Source: Roseiarcus sp963779095
Lineage (GTDB): Bacteria > Pseudomonadota > Alphaproteobacteria > Rhizobiales > Beijerinckiaceae
Direction: 5' to 3'
Assembly (NCBI GenBank): GCA_963779095.1
Contig: CAVZWU010000020.1
Span: 1-64,000, forward strand
Length of the DNA stretch: 64,000 nt
The notes beneath the pieces were generated by a model. That model worked only from the letters and a program-made list of their open reading frames with translations. It had not been told where the DNA came from and did not search any database. A program made the translations under genes and the position numbers. Below are positions 26,058 through 36,178 of this stretch, in pieces (position 1 is the first letter of the stretch; each line of letters begins with the position of its first letter).

Positions 26058-27257
26058 ATGAACATCCATGAATATCAGGCCAAGGCGGTGCTGAGAGCCT
26101 TCGGCGTTCCGATCGCCGGCGGCTTTCCCGCATTCACGGCCGAAGAGGCGGTCGAAGGCGCGAAGAAGCTCGGGGGGTCGATGTGGGTGGTGAAAAGCCA
26201 GATCCATGCTGGCGGGCGCGGCAAGGGCCGCTTCAAGGAGGCTGCGGCTGGGGACAAGGGCGGCGTGCGGCTCGCCCGCTCGGTCGAGGAGGTCAAGACG
26301 TTCGCCGCGCAGATGCTGGGCGCGACGCTTGTGACGGCGCAGACCGGACCGCACGGCAAGCAGGTCAACCGCCTGTACATCGAGGACGGCGCGACGATCG
26401 ACAAGGAGCTCTATCTTTCGGCGCTCGTCGACCGGCAGACAAGCCGGGTGGCGTTCGTCCTTTCGACCGAGGGCGGGGTCAATATCGAGGATGTGGCGCA
26501 TAGCACGCCGGAAAAGATCATGAGCTTCGCGGTCGATCCGGCGACCGGGATCATGCCCCATCATGGCCGCGCCGCCGCCCGCGCCCTCGGGCTTACCGGA
26601 GACCTCGCCAAGCAGGCCGAGAGCCTGGTCACGAAGCTCTACGCCGCTTTCCTCGCCAAAGACATGTCGATGCTCGAGATCAATCCGCTGATCGTCATGT
26701 CGAACGGTCAATTGCGCGTTCTCGACGCCAAAGTATCGTTCGACGACAACGCGCTCTACCGTCATCCCGACATCGCCGCCCTGCGCGACGAGAGCGAAGA
26801 GGACGCCAAGGAGGTCGAGGCCACCAAAAACGATCTCAACTATGTCGCGCTCGAGGGCTCGATCGGCTGCATGGTCAACGGCGCCGGGCTCGCCATGGCG
26901 ACGATGGACATCATCAAACTCTATGGCGAAAGCCCGGCGAACTTTCTCGACGTCGGCGGCGGCGCCTCCAAGGATAAGGTCGCCGCCGCGTTCAAGATCA
27001 TCACGGCTGATCCGAATGTGAAAGGCATTCTGGTCAACATTTTCGGCGGCATCATGCGCTGCGACATCATCGCTGAGGGCGTCATCGCAGCGGTGAAGGA
27101 GGTTGGCCTGAAGGTTCCGCTTGTCGTCCGGCTCGAAGGCACCAACGTTGACCTCGGCAAGAAAATCCTGCGGGAATCCGGCCTGAATGTCATTGCGGCC
27201 GACGATCTCGACGACGCGGCGCAGAAGATCGTCAACGCGGTGAGGAAGGCGGCCTAA
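26058..27257 (+). CDS. sucC: Succinate--CoA ligase, beta subunit
   Basis: The ATP-grasp subunit of succinyl-CoA synthetase, 399 residues. The N-terminus MNIHEYQAKAVLRAFGVP, the ATP-binding WVVKSQIHAGGRGKGRFKEA, the LEINPLIV segment and NIFGGIMRCDIIAEGV (CoA/succinate face) are all present. It works with SucD to make succinate and nucleoside triphosphate from succinyl-CoA. Intact. Confidence 0.97.
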   Translation: MNIHEYQAKAVLRAFGVPIAGGFPAFTAEEAVEGAKKLGGSMWVVKSQIHAGGRGKGRFKEAAAGDKGGVRLARSVEEVKTFAAQMLGATLVTAQTGPHGKQVNRLYIEDGATIDKELYLSALVDRQTSRVAFVLSTEGGVNIEDVAHSTPEKIMSFAVDPATGIMPHHGRAAARALGLTGDLAKQAESLVTKLYAAFLAKDMSMLEINPLIVMSNGQLRVLDAKVSFDDNALYRHPDIAALRDESEEDAKEVEATKNDLNYVALEGSIGCMVNGAGLAMATMDIIKLYGESPANFLDVGGGASKDKVAAAFKIITADPNVKGILVNIFGGIMRCDIIAEGVIAAVKEVGLKVPLVVRLEGTNVDLGKKILRESGLNVIAADDLDDAAQKIVNAVRKAA

Positions 27258-27295
27258 CGGGCGTCAGCGCATATCGCAACGAAGGAGACGGGCCG

Positions 27296-27667
27296 ATGCC
27301 TCCATCCAAGGTCAACGTTCTTCAGGCGGCCGACCAGAAGATCAGAGAAGTCTTTCATCCGTTCATCGTCGGCGATGTCAACGAGGCCCAAGTCAAGGTG
27401 GCGAAATTCGGCGCCGAGTTCGACTGGCACGCGCACGAACGCGAAGACGAGGCCTTCTTCGTTTTGCGCGGGCGGATCGCGATCGATTTCCGTGACGGCG
27501 TCCAAGAATTGGGCGAAGGCGATTTTGTTGTGGTTCCGCGGGGCGTCGAGCATCGGCCTCGCTCCCTCTCGCCGGAGCCGGTCGTTTTGATGTTCGAGCC
27601 GAGCACGACACTCAACACGGGCGACGCGACGAGCGAATTGACGGTGCGTGAACTCGAACGGCTTTAA
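27296..27667 (+). CDS. Single-domain cupin protein
   Basis: A 123-residue beta-barrel protein. EFDWHAHEREDEAFFVLRG is cupin motif 1 (two His and a Glu metal ligands). EGDFVVVPRGVEHRPRS is motif 2 with the third His. It is probably a small metal-binding enzyme or sensor; substrate unknown. It is placed between sucC and sucD, with a 187-bp gap before sucD, so it interrupts the usual sucCD pair. Confidence 0.85.
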   Translation: MPPSKVNVLQAADQKIREVFHPFIVGDVNEAQVKVAKFGAEFDWHAHEREDEAFFVLRGRIAIDFRDGVQELGEGDFVVVPRGVEHRPRSLSPEPVVLMFEPSTTLNTGDATSELTVRELERL

Positions 27668-27854
27668 GTCCATGGGAAATGGTTGGAAAGCGGCTCGAGT
27701 TACACATATACTGCGGACCGGGGCGCCTTTTGAAAAACGTCACGTTCGCGATCGACGAGGCGATTTTGGGCAAGGTGCGAATTGTCGGCGCCCTGCCCTG
27801 CAAAAATCCATTTCAATCCAATTGAACTGAACCGCCACCGGCCGAAAGCCCCTC

Positions 27855-28742
27855 ATGTCCATCCTCGTCAACACCGACACAAAGGTCATCACCCAGGGCT
27901 TCACCGGCAAGAACGGCACGTTCCATTCCGAGCAGGCGATGGCTTACGGCACGAGGCTCGTGGGCGGCGTCTCGCCGGGCAAGGGCGGGTCGATCCATCT
28001 CGGGCTGCCGGTCTTCGACACGGTCGCCGAAGCGCGGGAGAAGACGGGCGCCGACGCCAGCGTGATCTACGTGCCCCCGGCGGGCGCGGCGGATGCGATC
28101 TGCGAGGCGATCGACGCCGAGACGCCGCTCATCGTCTGCATCACCGAGGGCATTCCGGTCCTCGACATGGCGCGGGTCAAGCGGGCGCTGCAAGGCTCCA
28201 AGTCGATGCTGATCGGCCCCAATTGCCCTGGCGTCATGACCGCGGGAGAATGCAAGATCGGCATCATGCCGGGCAACATCTTCGCTCGCGGCAGCGTCGG
28301 CGTCGTCTCGCGTTCGGGCACGCTCACCTACGAGGCGGTGTTCCAGACGACGCGCGAGGGCCTCGGGCAGACGACGGCGGTCGGGATCGGCGGCGACCCT
28401 ATCAAGGGCTTGGAATTCGTCGACGTGCTCGCCATGTTCATCGCCGATCCCAAGACCCAGTCGATCGTGATGATCGGGGAAATCGGCGGCCAGGCCGAGG
28501 AGGACGCCGCCGAGTTTCTGAAGGACGAGGCGAAGCGCGGCCGCTCCAAGCCGGTCGTCGGCTTCATCGCCGGGCGCACCGCCCCCTCCGGGCGGCGAAT
28601 GGGACACGCTGGCGCGATCATCGCCGGCGGCAAAGGGGGCGCCGAGGACAAGATTTCCGCGATGGAAGCGGCCGGCGTGCGCGTGTCGCCGTCACCTGCC
28701 CGGCTGGGCAAGACATTGGTCGATCTGTTGCGCGGCAAGTAA
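27855..28742 (+). CDS. sucD: Succinate--CoA ligase, alpha subunit
   Basis: The CoA-binding subunit of succinyl-CoA synthetase, 295 residues. Motifs: ITQGFTGKNGTFHSEQA, the LIGPNCPGVMTAGECKIGIM loop and SRSGTLTYEAVFQTT. GHAGAII contains the phosphorylated His. Partner of SucC. The stop is followed directly by the AAGGAG ribosome binding site of sucA. Confidence 0.97.
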   Translation: MSILVNTDTKVITQGFTGKNGTFHSEQAMAYGTRLVGGVSPGKGGSIHLGLPVFDTVAEAREKTGADASVIYVPPAGAADAICEAIDAETPLIVCITEGIPVLDMARVKRALQGSKSMLIGPNCPGVMTAGECKIGIMPGNIFARGSVGVVSRSGTLTYEAVFQTTREGLGQTTAVGIGGDPIKGLEFVDVLAMFIADPKTQSIVMIGEIGGQAEEDAAEFLKDEAKRGRSKPVVGFIAGRTAPSGRRMGHAGAIIAGGKGGAEDKISAMEAAGVRVSPSPARLGKTLVDLLRGK

Positions 28743-28756
28743 GGAGTGTCCGTTCG

Positions 28757-31722
28757 GTGACTCGTCAGGACGTCAATCAGGCGCTGCTGCAAACCTCGTT
28801 CCTGTACGGCGCCAACAGCGCCTACATCGAAGCCTTGCAGGCGCAATACGAGAAAGACCCGCAGTCGGTTGAACCCGGATGGCGCGAATTCTTCGAAGCC
28901 CTCGGCGATGATCCGGCGAGCGTGGCCAAGGCCGCGCGCGGCGCGTCATGGCGTAAGTCCAATTGGCCGGCGACCCCTAAAGGCGATCTCATCAGCGCGC
29001 TGGACGGCGACTGGCCGGCGGCGGAAAAGGCGGTCGCCGACAAGCTGCGCGCCAGGGCGGCGGAAGCCGGAGCGAAAGCCGCGCCGAGCGAGGACGAGAT
29101 TCGCCGCGCCACCCGCGATTCGGTGCGGGCGCTCATGATGATCCGCGCCTACCGCATGCGCGGCCATCTCTACGCCAATCTCGATCCACTCGGCCTCGAG
29201 CCGCAAAGGGACCACGAGGAGCTGCATCCCTCGACTTACGGCTTCCAGGAGTCCGACTACGACCGCAAGATCTTCATCGATCACGTGCTCGGGCTCGAAT
29301 ATGCGACCGTGCGAGAAATGCTCGCGATCCTGCGCCGGACCTATTGCGGGACCATCGGCTTCGAATTCGTCCATATCTCCGATCCGGCCGAAAAGGCCTG
29401 GATTCAGGAGCGCGTCGAGGGGCCTGACAAGGAAATCCAGTTCACGCGGGAGGGCAAGCGCGCGATCCTCGGCAAGCTCATCGAGGCCGAAGGGTTCGAG
29501 AATTTTTTCGACGTCAAGTACACGGGGACGAAGCGCTTCGGCCTCGACGGCGCGGAGGCGATGATTCCGGCGCTCGAGCAGATCATCAAGCGCGGCGGCC
29601 AGCTCGGTTTGAAAGGAGATTGCGCTCGGCATGGCCCATCGGGGCCGGCTCAACGTGCTCTGCCAGGTGATGGGCAAGCCGCATCGGGTCATCTTCCACG
29701 AGTTCAAGGGCGGTTCGGCTTCGCCCGACGAAGTCGAGGGCTCGGGCGACGTCAAATATCACCTTGGCGCATCCTCGGACCGCGAGTTCGACGGCAACAC
29801 TGTCCATCTCTCGTTGACCGCCAATCCCTCGCATCTCGAGATCGTCGATCCGGTCGTTCTCGGCAAGGTTCGCGCCAAGCAGGATCAGCTCAATGACGTC
29901 ATCGAGCGGTCGAAGGCGCTGCCGCTCCTGATCCACGGCGACGCCGCTTTCGCCGGACAAGGCGTGGTGGCCGAATGCTTCGGCCTCTCGGGCCTGCGCG
30001 GCCACAGGACCGGCGGCTCGCTGCATTTCATCGTCAACAACCAGATCGGCTTCACCACCTATCCGCGCTATTCGCGCTCCTCGCCCTATCCTTCCGACGT
30101 CGCCAAGCTCGTCGAGGCGCCGATCTTTCACGTCAACGGCGATGATCCCGAGGCGGTCGTGTTCTGCGCCAAGGTGGCGACCGAATACCGGCAGAAGTTC
30201 CATAAACCCGTGGTCATCGACATGTTCTGCTATCGTCGGTTCGGCCATAACGAAGGCGACGAGCCCTCGTTCACCCAGCCGATCATGTACCGGCTCATCC
30301 GCTCGCACCCGACGACGCAGCAGATCTACGCAAGGAAGCTCATCGCCGAAGGCGTGGTCACCCAGGGCGAGGTCGACAAGATGCGCTCGGACTGGCGCCA
30401 GCGGCTGGAGGCGGAATTCGAGGCGGGCCAGTCCTATTCCGCCAACAAGGCCGATTGGCTCGACGGCCGCTGGGCGGGCGTCAAGGCGGCGCAGAACATC
30501 GCCGACGACGATCGCCGCGGCAAGACCGGCGTCAATCTCGATCGGCTGCGCCCAATCGGCGAGCGGATCACCGCGGCGCCCGAAGGCTTCGACATTCATA
30601 AGACCATTCTGCGCTTCCTCGAGAACCGCCGCGCGGCGATCAGGGTCGGCGAGGGGATCGACTGGTCGACCGCCGAGGCGCTCGCCTTCGGCTCGCTCCT
30701 GGACGACGGCTTCCCGGTTCGCCTGTCCGGCCAGGACAGCGAGCGCGGCACGTTCTCGCAGCGCCATTCGGTGCTGATCGATCAACAGAACGAAGCGCGC
30801 TACATCCCGCTCAACCATATTCGCGACGGGCAGGCGCGCTACGAAGTCATCAACTCGATGCTGTCGGAAGAGGCGGTGCTCGGCTTCGAATACGGCTATT
30901 CGCTCGCCGAGCCGAACGCGCTCGTCTTATGGGAGGCGCAATTCGGCGACTTCGCCAATGGCGCGCAGGTGGTGTTCGACCAGTTCATCTCGGGCGGCGA
31001 GAAGAAATGGCTGCGCATGTCGGGACTCGTGTGCCTGCTGCCGCACGGCTACGAGGGGCAGGGGCCGGAGCATTCCTCGGCCCGCCTCGAGCGCTATCTG
31101 CAGCTCTGCGCCGAGGACAACATGCAGGTCGTGGTCTGCACGACGCCGGCAAATTTCTTTCACGCGCTGAGGCGCCAGCTCAAGCGCGAGTTCCGCAAGC
31201 CTCTGATCGCGATGACGCCGAAGTCGATGCTGCGCAACAAGCGCGCGGTCTCGAACCTCGAAGCCTTCGGCCCGGGAACGAGCTTCCACCGTCTGTTGTG
31301 GGATCACGCGGAGACGCATGAAGGGCGAAAAGATCAAGCTCGCCAAGGACGACAAGATCCGCCGCGTCGTGATGTGCTCGGGCAAGGTCTACTACGACCT
31401 TTACGATGAGCGCGAGAAGCGCGGCGTCGACGACGTCTATCTGCTCAGGGTCGAGCAGCTCTATCCTTTCCCGGTCAAGGCGCTGGTCAAGGAGCTTTCC
31501 CGTTTCAAGAAGGCGGAGATCGTCTGGTGCCAGGAGGAGCCCAGGAACATGGGCGCCTGGAGCTTCGTCGAGCCCTATCTCGAATGGGTGCTGGGCCAGG
31601 TCAACGGCAAGTCGAGGCGCGCCCGCTACGCGGGACGCCCGGCGTCGGCGGCGACCGCGACGGGTCTCATGTCGAAACATCTGGCCCAGCTCAAGGCCTT
31701 CCTTGACGAATGTCTGGCCTGA
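28757..31722 (+). CDS. sucA: 2-oxoglutarate dehydrogenase E1, two frameshifts
   Basis: The thiamine-diphosphate-dependent E1 component decarboxylates 2-oxoglutarate for SucB and Lpd. It starts at a GTG (28757) after AAGGAG: TRQDVNQALLQTSFLYGAN. RAYRMRGHLYANLDPLGL and GFEFVHI mark the N-terminal part. An extra base near 29611-29617 shifts into GMAHRGRLNVLCQVMGKP, HLSLTANPSHLEIVDPVV, HGDAAFAGQGVVAE and GYEGQGPEHSSARLERYLQL. A second extra base near 31317-31320 shifts into GEKIKLAKDDKIRRVVMCSG and the end LAQLKAFLDECLA. The corrected length, ~987 residues, is normal. Two independent insertions in an essential gene argue for sequence error. Confidence 0.93.
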
Positions 31723-31738
31723 GCGAAGCCGGTCCGAG

Positions 31739-32075
31739 ATGCCCCATTTCTTTTGCAGGCTGAGGCCGCCCCGAACAACCTTCATCGCCGACATGACGCC
31801 GGAGGAGCTGCAGCTCATGCGCGCCCATCGCGAGTACTGGACGCCCCGGGTCGAGACGGGCGTGGTGATCGCGATGGGCCCGGTCGCCGATCCGGCCGGG
31901 CGGCTACGGCGTCGCGATCATCGAAGCAGCCTCCGAAGCCGCGCTCGAGGCGATGCAGGCGGCCGATCCGGTCATCGCCGCGGGACAGGGCTTTGCTTAC
32001 GAAAATCGCCGCATGCTGGGGATAGCCGTGCGCCCAAGCCAGCCGCTTGCGCCCATCACTTCCGTATCTCCCTGA
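31739..32075 (+). CDS. YCII-related protein, frameshifted near 31898-31903
   Basis: The frame starts MPHFFCRLRPPRTTFIADMT and MRAHREYWTPRVETGVVIAM, then GPVADPAG. One extra base shifts it into GYGVAIIEAASEAALEAMQA, then ADPVIAAGQGFAYENRRM. The ferredoxin-like YCII fold (H-x-YW near the start, the GPVxDPxGGxG loop, the AxDPxxxxG segment) is clear. Corrected length is ~111 residues. Function unknown. It sits between sucA and sucB, probably cotranscribed. Confidence 0.75.
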
Positions 32076-32108
32076 CGGCAAAGAAGGACGCCTCGCGGCG
32101 CGATCGAG

Positions 32109-33356
32109 ATGGCGACTGAAATTCGTGTTCCGACGCTGGGCGAATCGATCACCGAAGCGACCGTCGGCAAATGGTTCAAGAAGGCCGGCGATTCTGTGAG
32201 CGCCGACGAGCCGCTGGTGGAGCTCGAGACCGACAAAGTTACGCTCGAGGTCAACGCGCCGAGCGCGGAAGTCTTGAGCGAGATCGCCGCGGAGACCGGT
32301 CAGACGGTCGCGATCGGCGCGCTTCTCGGCCAGCTCTCGGCCGGATCAGCGGCGGCTCAAGCTCCGACGGCGAAGCCTGCGTCCGCCGCCTCGACTCCGG
32401 CCGCTGCGGCCAAGGCTGCGCCCGTTCCCGCCGCGACGGCGATGCCGCCGTCGCCGGCCGCGGCCAAGATCGCCGCCGAGGACAAGATCGATCTCGCCTC
32501 GATCGCTGGCAGCGGCAAGCGCGGCCAGGTGCTGAAGGGTGACGTGCTGGCCGCGGTCGCGGAGGCTCGCAGGCCGGCGCCGGCGCCGTTTCAAGCGCCT
32601 GCGGCGGCGCTCATTCCTGCCGCCCCTGCTCCCGCCGCGCGCGCCCCTGACGAGAGCGTGCGCGAAGAGCGGGTGCGCATGACAAAATTGCGTCAGACCG
32701 TCGCGCGCCGTCTCAAGGACGCGCAAAACACCGCCGCGATGCTCACGACCTTCAACGAGGTCGACATGAGCGAAGTGATGGCGTTGCGCGCCCGCTACAA
32801 GGACGCCTTCGAGAAGAAGCACTCAGCCAAGCTTGGCTTCATGGGCTTCTTCGTCAAGGCGTGCGTTCAGGCGCTGAAGGAGATCCCCGCCGTCAACGCC
32901 GAAATCGACGGCGCCGACCTCGTCTACAAGAACTATTACCACATCGGCATCGCCGTCGGCACCGACAAGGGTCTCATCGTGCCAGTCGTGCGGGACGCCG
33001 ACAAGCTCAGCATCGCCGAGATCGAGAAGGCGATCGCGGCGCTGGGAAAGCGCGCCCGCGACGGCCAGCTCACGCTCGAGGAACTGCAGGGCGGAACCTT
33101 CACCATCACCAACGGCGGCATCTATGGCTCGCTGATGTCGACGCCCATTCTCAATGCGCCGCAGTCTGGCATCCTTGGCATGCACAAGATCCAGGATCGC
33201 CCGGTCGCCATCGGCGGTAAGGTTGAAATCCGGCCGATGATGTATCTCGCGTTGAGCTACGATCATCGCATCGTCGACGGCAAGGAGGCGGTGACCTTCC
33301 TCGTGCGCGTCAAGGAGGCGCTCGAGGACCCGGCGCGGCTCGTGCTGGATCTCTGA
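32109..33356 (+). CDS. sucB: Dihydrolipoyllysine succinyltransferase (E2 of 2-oxoglutarate dehydrogenase)
   Basis: The core E2 component transfers succinyl groups to CoA. The 415-residue protein has an N-terminal lipoyl domain (PTLGESITEATVGKWFKKAG; lipoylated Lys in ETDKVTLEV). An Ala/Pro linker (~85-118) is followed by an E3-binding domain (AAEDKIDLASIAGSGKRGQV). The catalytic domain contains TFNEVDMSEVMALR, TFTITNGGIYGSLMSTPILN and active-site SYDHRIVDGKEAV (His, Asp). Intact. Confidence 0.96.
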   Translation: MATEIRVPTLGESITEATVGKWFKKAGDSVSADEPLVELETDKVTLEVNAPSAEVLSEIAAETGQTVAIGALLGQLSAGSAAAQAPTAKPASAASTPAAAAKAAPVPAATAMPPSPAAAKIAAEDKIDLASIAGSGKRGQVLKGDVLAAVAEARRPAPAPFQAPAAALIPAAPAPAARAPDESVREERVRMTKLRQTVARRLKDAQNTAAMLTTFNEVDMSEVMALRARYKDAFEKKHSAKLGFMGFFVKACVQALKEIPAVNAEIDGADLVYKNYYHIGIAVGTDKGLIVPVVRDADKLSIAEIEKAIAALGKRARDGQLTLEELQGGTFTITNGGIYGSLMSTPILNAPQSGILGMHKIQDRPVAIGGKVEIRPMMYLALSYDHRIVDGKEAVTFLVRVKEALEDPARLVLDL

Positions 33357-33420
33357 ACGTCGCAACGGGGAAGCGGCAGGCGTCCGGCCGATTGGCTGTT
33401 GGCGGAGGGGGGACGAAAGC

Positions 33421-33795
33421 ATGAGCGAGCTCGCCTGTCTCGAACTCGCGGTTCTATTGTGGCTGGTCCATCTTTTCTGTCAGGCGAGCCTCTCGGGCCG
33501 GGCGCAATCCTGGAATATCGGCGCACGCGACGAGCCGAGCCCGGCGCCGGGTCCGACCGGCGGGCGCGCCGCCCGGGCGTTCGCCAATTACATGGAGAAT
33601 TTCCCGGTCTTCGCGGCGCTCGATCTGGCCTATATCGCCACTCATCATCCGGCGGGACTCTGGCCCTCGCTGTGGGTCGTGGCCCGCATCGTCTACCTGC
33701 CGCTTTATCTTGCCGGCGTTTCCTATTTCCGCAGCATTCTCTGGGGACTTTCGATTGTCGCGCTCGTGGCGATGCTGATCAGGCTTGCGCTGTGA
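33421..33795 (+). CDS. MAPEG-family membrane protein
   Basis: A 124-residue protein with four predicted membrane helices: CLELAVLLWLVHLFCQ at the N-terminus, FPVFAALDLAYIA, WPSLWVVARIVYLPLYLAG and ILWGLSIVALVAMLIRLAL. RAARAFANYMENFPVFAAL matches the MAPEG signature (RAxxNxxENFPxF). MAPEG proteins are often glutathione-dependent, but no activity is evident here. It lies between sucB and the vapBC pair. Confidence 0.8.
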   Translation: MSELACLELAVLLWLVHLFCQASLSGRAQSWNIGARDEPSPAPGPTGGRAARAFANYMENFPVFAALDLAYIATHHPAGLWPSLWVVARIVYLPLYLAGVSYFRSILWGLSIVALVAMLIRLAL

Positions 33796-33868
33796 TTCGC
33801 TGGTCGGGCTTGCAGGCGACACCGAAGGTTCCTATCTTACCTCTGTCTTACGCCGTGCGAGTCTGTTG

Positions 33869-34147
33869 ATGTCTGGGGCGAGAACCTCCACGACCGTCGT
33901 TTCGACCAAGGGGCAAGTGATCCTGCCCAAGTCGATCCGCGACGAAAAGCAATGGGGCCCGGGCGCGCGCCTCATCGTCGAAGCGACTGCCGAAGGCGTG
34001 CTGTTGCGCGAGGCTGAGCCGATTTTCGCGCCCGCGAGCTTCGACAAGGTCCGCGGCCGCCTCGCGGGACGCGGCAGGTCGCTAACGCAGAAAGAGATCG
34101 ACGCGGCGTTGCGGGCGGCGGCGAAGCGCCGCCATGTTCGCGATTGA
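33869..34147 (+). CDS. vapB: VapB-type antitoxin (SpoVT/AbrB domain)
   Basis: A 92-residue protein. TTVVSTKGQVILPKSIRDEK is the AbrB/MazE swapped-hairpin DNA-binding domain. The C-terminus (FAPASFDKVRGRLAGRGRSL...AAKRRHVRD) would wrap the toxin. It overlaps the PIN-domain gene by 14 bp, the usual coupled antitoxin-toxin layout. It probably represses its own operon and neutralises VapC. Confidence 0.85.
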   Translation: MSGARTSTTVVSTKGQVILPKSIRDEKQWGPGARLIVEATAEGVLLREAEPIFAPASFDKVRGRLAGRGRSLTQKEIDAALRAAAKRRHVRD

Positions 34148-34520
34148 TACGAATATCGTGGTCCGCTACGTCGCCGGCGAGGGCGGAGCCGAGTTTACGA
34201 GAGCCGTCGACATCGTCGAGAACAATCCGGTGTCGATTTCGCTCACCGTCGTTCTCGAAACGGAGTGGGTGTTGCGCGACGCCTACGAAGTCCCGCGCGA
34301 TGACGTTCTCTCGGCCTTCGAAGGTTTGTTCGGCCTGCCGAACGTGTCGGTCTCCGAGCCGCTCGTGATGCGCAAGGCGATCACGCTGGCCCGGTCGGGC
34401 GTGGACTTCGCGGCTGCGCTCCATGTCGCCCAACTGGCCGAGAGGGAGATCTTCGCCACTTTCGACAAGGCGCTCGCGAAGCGGGCGTCGCGTCACGGTC
34501 TCCCGGTGAGGCTGGTTTGA
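34134..34520 (+). CDS. vapC: VapC-type toxin (PIN-domain ribonuclease)
   Basis: A 128-residue PIN protein. The acidic metal-site residues appear in FAIDTNIVVRYV (D), VVLETEWVLRD (E), GVDFAAALHVAQL (D) and IFATFDKALAKRA (D). It probably cleaves RNA unless bound by VapB. The pair interrupts the sucB-MAPEG-lpd order, and lpd follows after 47 bp, so toxin-antitoxin transcription may read into lpd. Confidence 0.85.
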   Translation: MFAIDTNIVVRYVAGEGGAEFTRAVDIVENNPVSISLTVVLETEWVLRDAYEVPRDDVLSAFEGLFGLPNVSVSEPLVMRKAITLARSGVDFAAALHVAQLAEREIFATFDKALAKRASRHGLPVRLV

Positions 34521-34567
34521 TCCACTGGGACGCGCGGGTCGCGTCCAAATCGATGCGAGCTTAAATC

Positions 34568-35966
34568 ATGACCTATGATCTTGTGGTGATCGGCTCCGGC
34601 CCGGGCGGTTATGTCTGCGCAATCCGCGCCGCGCAACTGGGCATGAAGGTCGCCGTCGTCGAGAAGATGAAGACGCTCGGCGGAACGTGCCTCAACATCG
34701 GCTGCATTCCGTCCAAGGCGCTGCTCTACGCCACGGAGATGTTCGACGAGGCGGCGCACGGTCTTGCGCCCCTCGGCGTCGTCGTCTCTCCGCCGAAGCT
34801 CGATCTCGCCGCGATGATGAAGCACAAGGACGCGACCGTCGCCGCCAACGTCAACGGCGTCGCCTACCTGTTCAAGAAGAACAAGATCGACTGGCTGAGC
34901 GGAGAGGGGCGCATCGCCGCTCCCGGGCGCGTGATCGTCAAGGGCGCCGACGGCAAGTGAGACTGCTCACGAAACCAAAGTGATCGTCATCGCTACGGGA
35001 TCCGACTTCGCGCGGCTGCCGGGCGTCGAGATCGATGAGAAGACGATCGTCTCCTCGACCGGCGCCCTGAGCTTGCCGGCGCCGCCGAAGAAGCTGATCG
35101 TCGTCGGGGCCGGCGTCATCGGACTCGAACTTGGCTCCGTTTGGCGGAGGCTGGGCTCGGAAGTAACGGTGGTGGAGTTGCTCGACCATGTGCTTACGGG
35201 AATCGACGGCGAGGCCGGCAAGTTCATGCAGCGCATGCTGGAAAGACAGGGTGTCGCCTTTCACCTTGGCCACAAACTGGCCAAGGTCGAGAAGACGGGA
35301 GCGGGCGTCAAGGCGACGATAGAGCCTTCGGCGGGCGTCGAGGCAAAGACGCTCGAGGCTGACGTCGTGCTCGTCTCTGTCGGGCGGCGCCCGTATATCC
35401 AGGGCCTCGGGTTGGAGGCGGTGGGGGTGAAGACGGAGCGCGGCCAGGTCGTCGTCGACGCGCATTTCATGACCAACGTTCCCGGAATCTATGCGATCGG
35501 CGACGTCATCCGCGGGCCGATGCTCGCCCATAAGGCGCAGGAAGAGGGGGTCGCTGTCGCCGAGCTATTGGCGGGGCAGGCGGGCCACGTCAATTACGGC
35601 GTCATTCCCAATGTCGTCTACACCAGCCCCGAGGTCGCCTCGATCGGCAAGAGCGAGGAAGAGCTCAAGGCCGAAGGCGTCGCCTATGCGGTCGGCAGGT
35701 TCCCGTTTACCGCCAATGGGCGCGCGCGCGCGATGCGCCACACCGACGGTTTTGTGAAAATCCTGGCCGACGCCGCCAGCGATCGGGTGCTCGGGGGGCA
35801 CATCGTGGGGTTCGGCGCGGGCGAGATGATCCATGAGATCGCCGTCCTGATGGAGTTCGGCGGCTCGTCCGAGGATCTCGCTCGCACCTGCCACGCGCAT
35901 CCGACGATGTCGGAAGCGGTCAAGGAAGCAGCGCTGGCCGTGGCGAAGCGGGCGATCCACATTTAG
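34568..35966 (+). CDS. lpd: Dihydrolipoyl dehydrogenase, frameshifted near 34956
   Basis: The E3 flavoprotein reoxidises the lipoyl groups of SucB. The first frame has the FAD motif VVIGSGPGGYVCAIRAAQLG and the redox disulfide GGTCLNIGCIPSKALL, and stops after KGADGK. The next frame resumes ETAHETKVIVIATGS, then VVGAGVIGLELGSVWRRLG (NAD motif), GIYAIGDVIRGPMLAHKAQE and CHAHPTMSEAVKEA with the catalytic His. Corrected length is ~465. A one-base gain (or two-base loss) at the AAGTGAG junction creates a premature TGA; sequence error is the simplest explanation. Confidence 0.93.
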
Positions 35967-36178
35967 CCGACTTCGCTTTGGAGAAGCACGGCTTAGACTA
36001 CAGTCTATGACTGTTATTTGTCCTTGCCCCACCTGGACGCGTCGGGCTCAATGAGCGCGACCGCGAAGACGGAACTAAACGGGGTCGCAAGCGATTGAAA
36101 ACGTTAGGGCGCGCCGGTAAAATGGCGGTTAGGCCAAGCGCGACCTCGAAATACGCTGGCGCGTGACGGCTGCGCCAC

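Noticed and set aside
29600..29640. Programmed ribosomal frameshift in sucA
   Set aside because: SucA is not known to use recoding, a second unrelated slip exists in the same gene, and similar one-base breaks occur in many other genes, so indel error is simpler.
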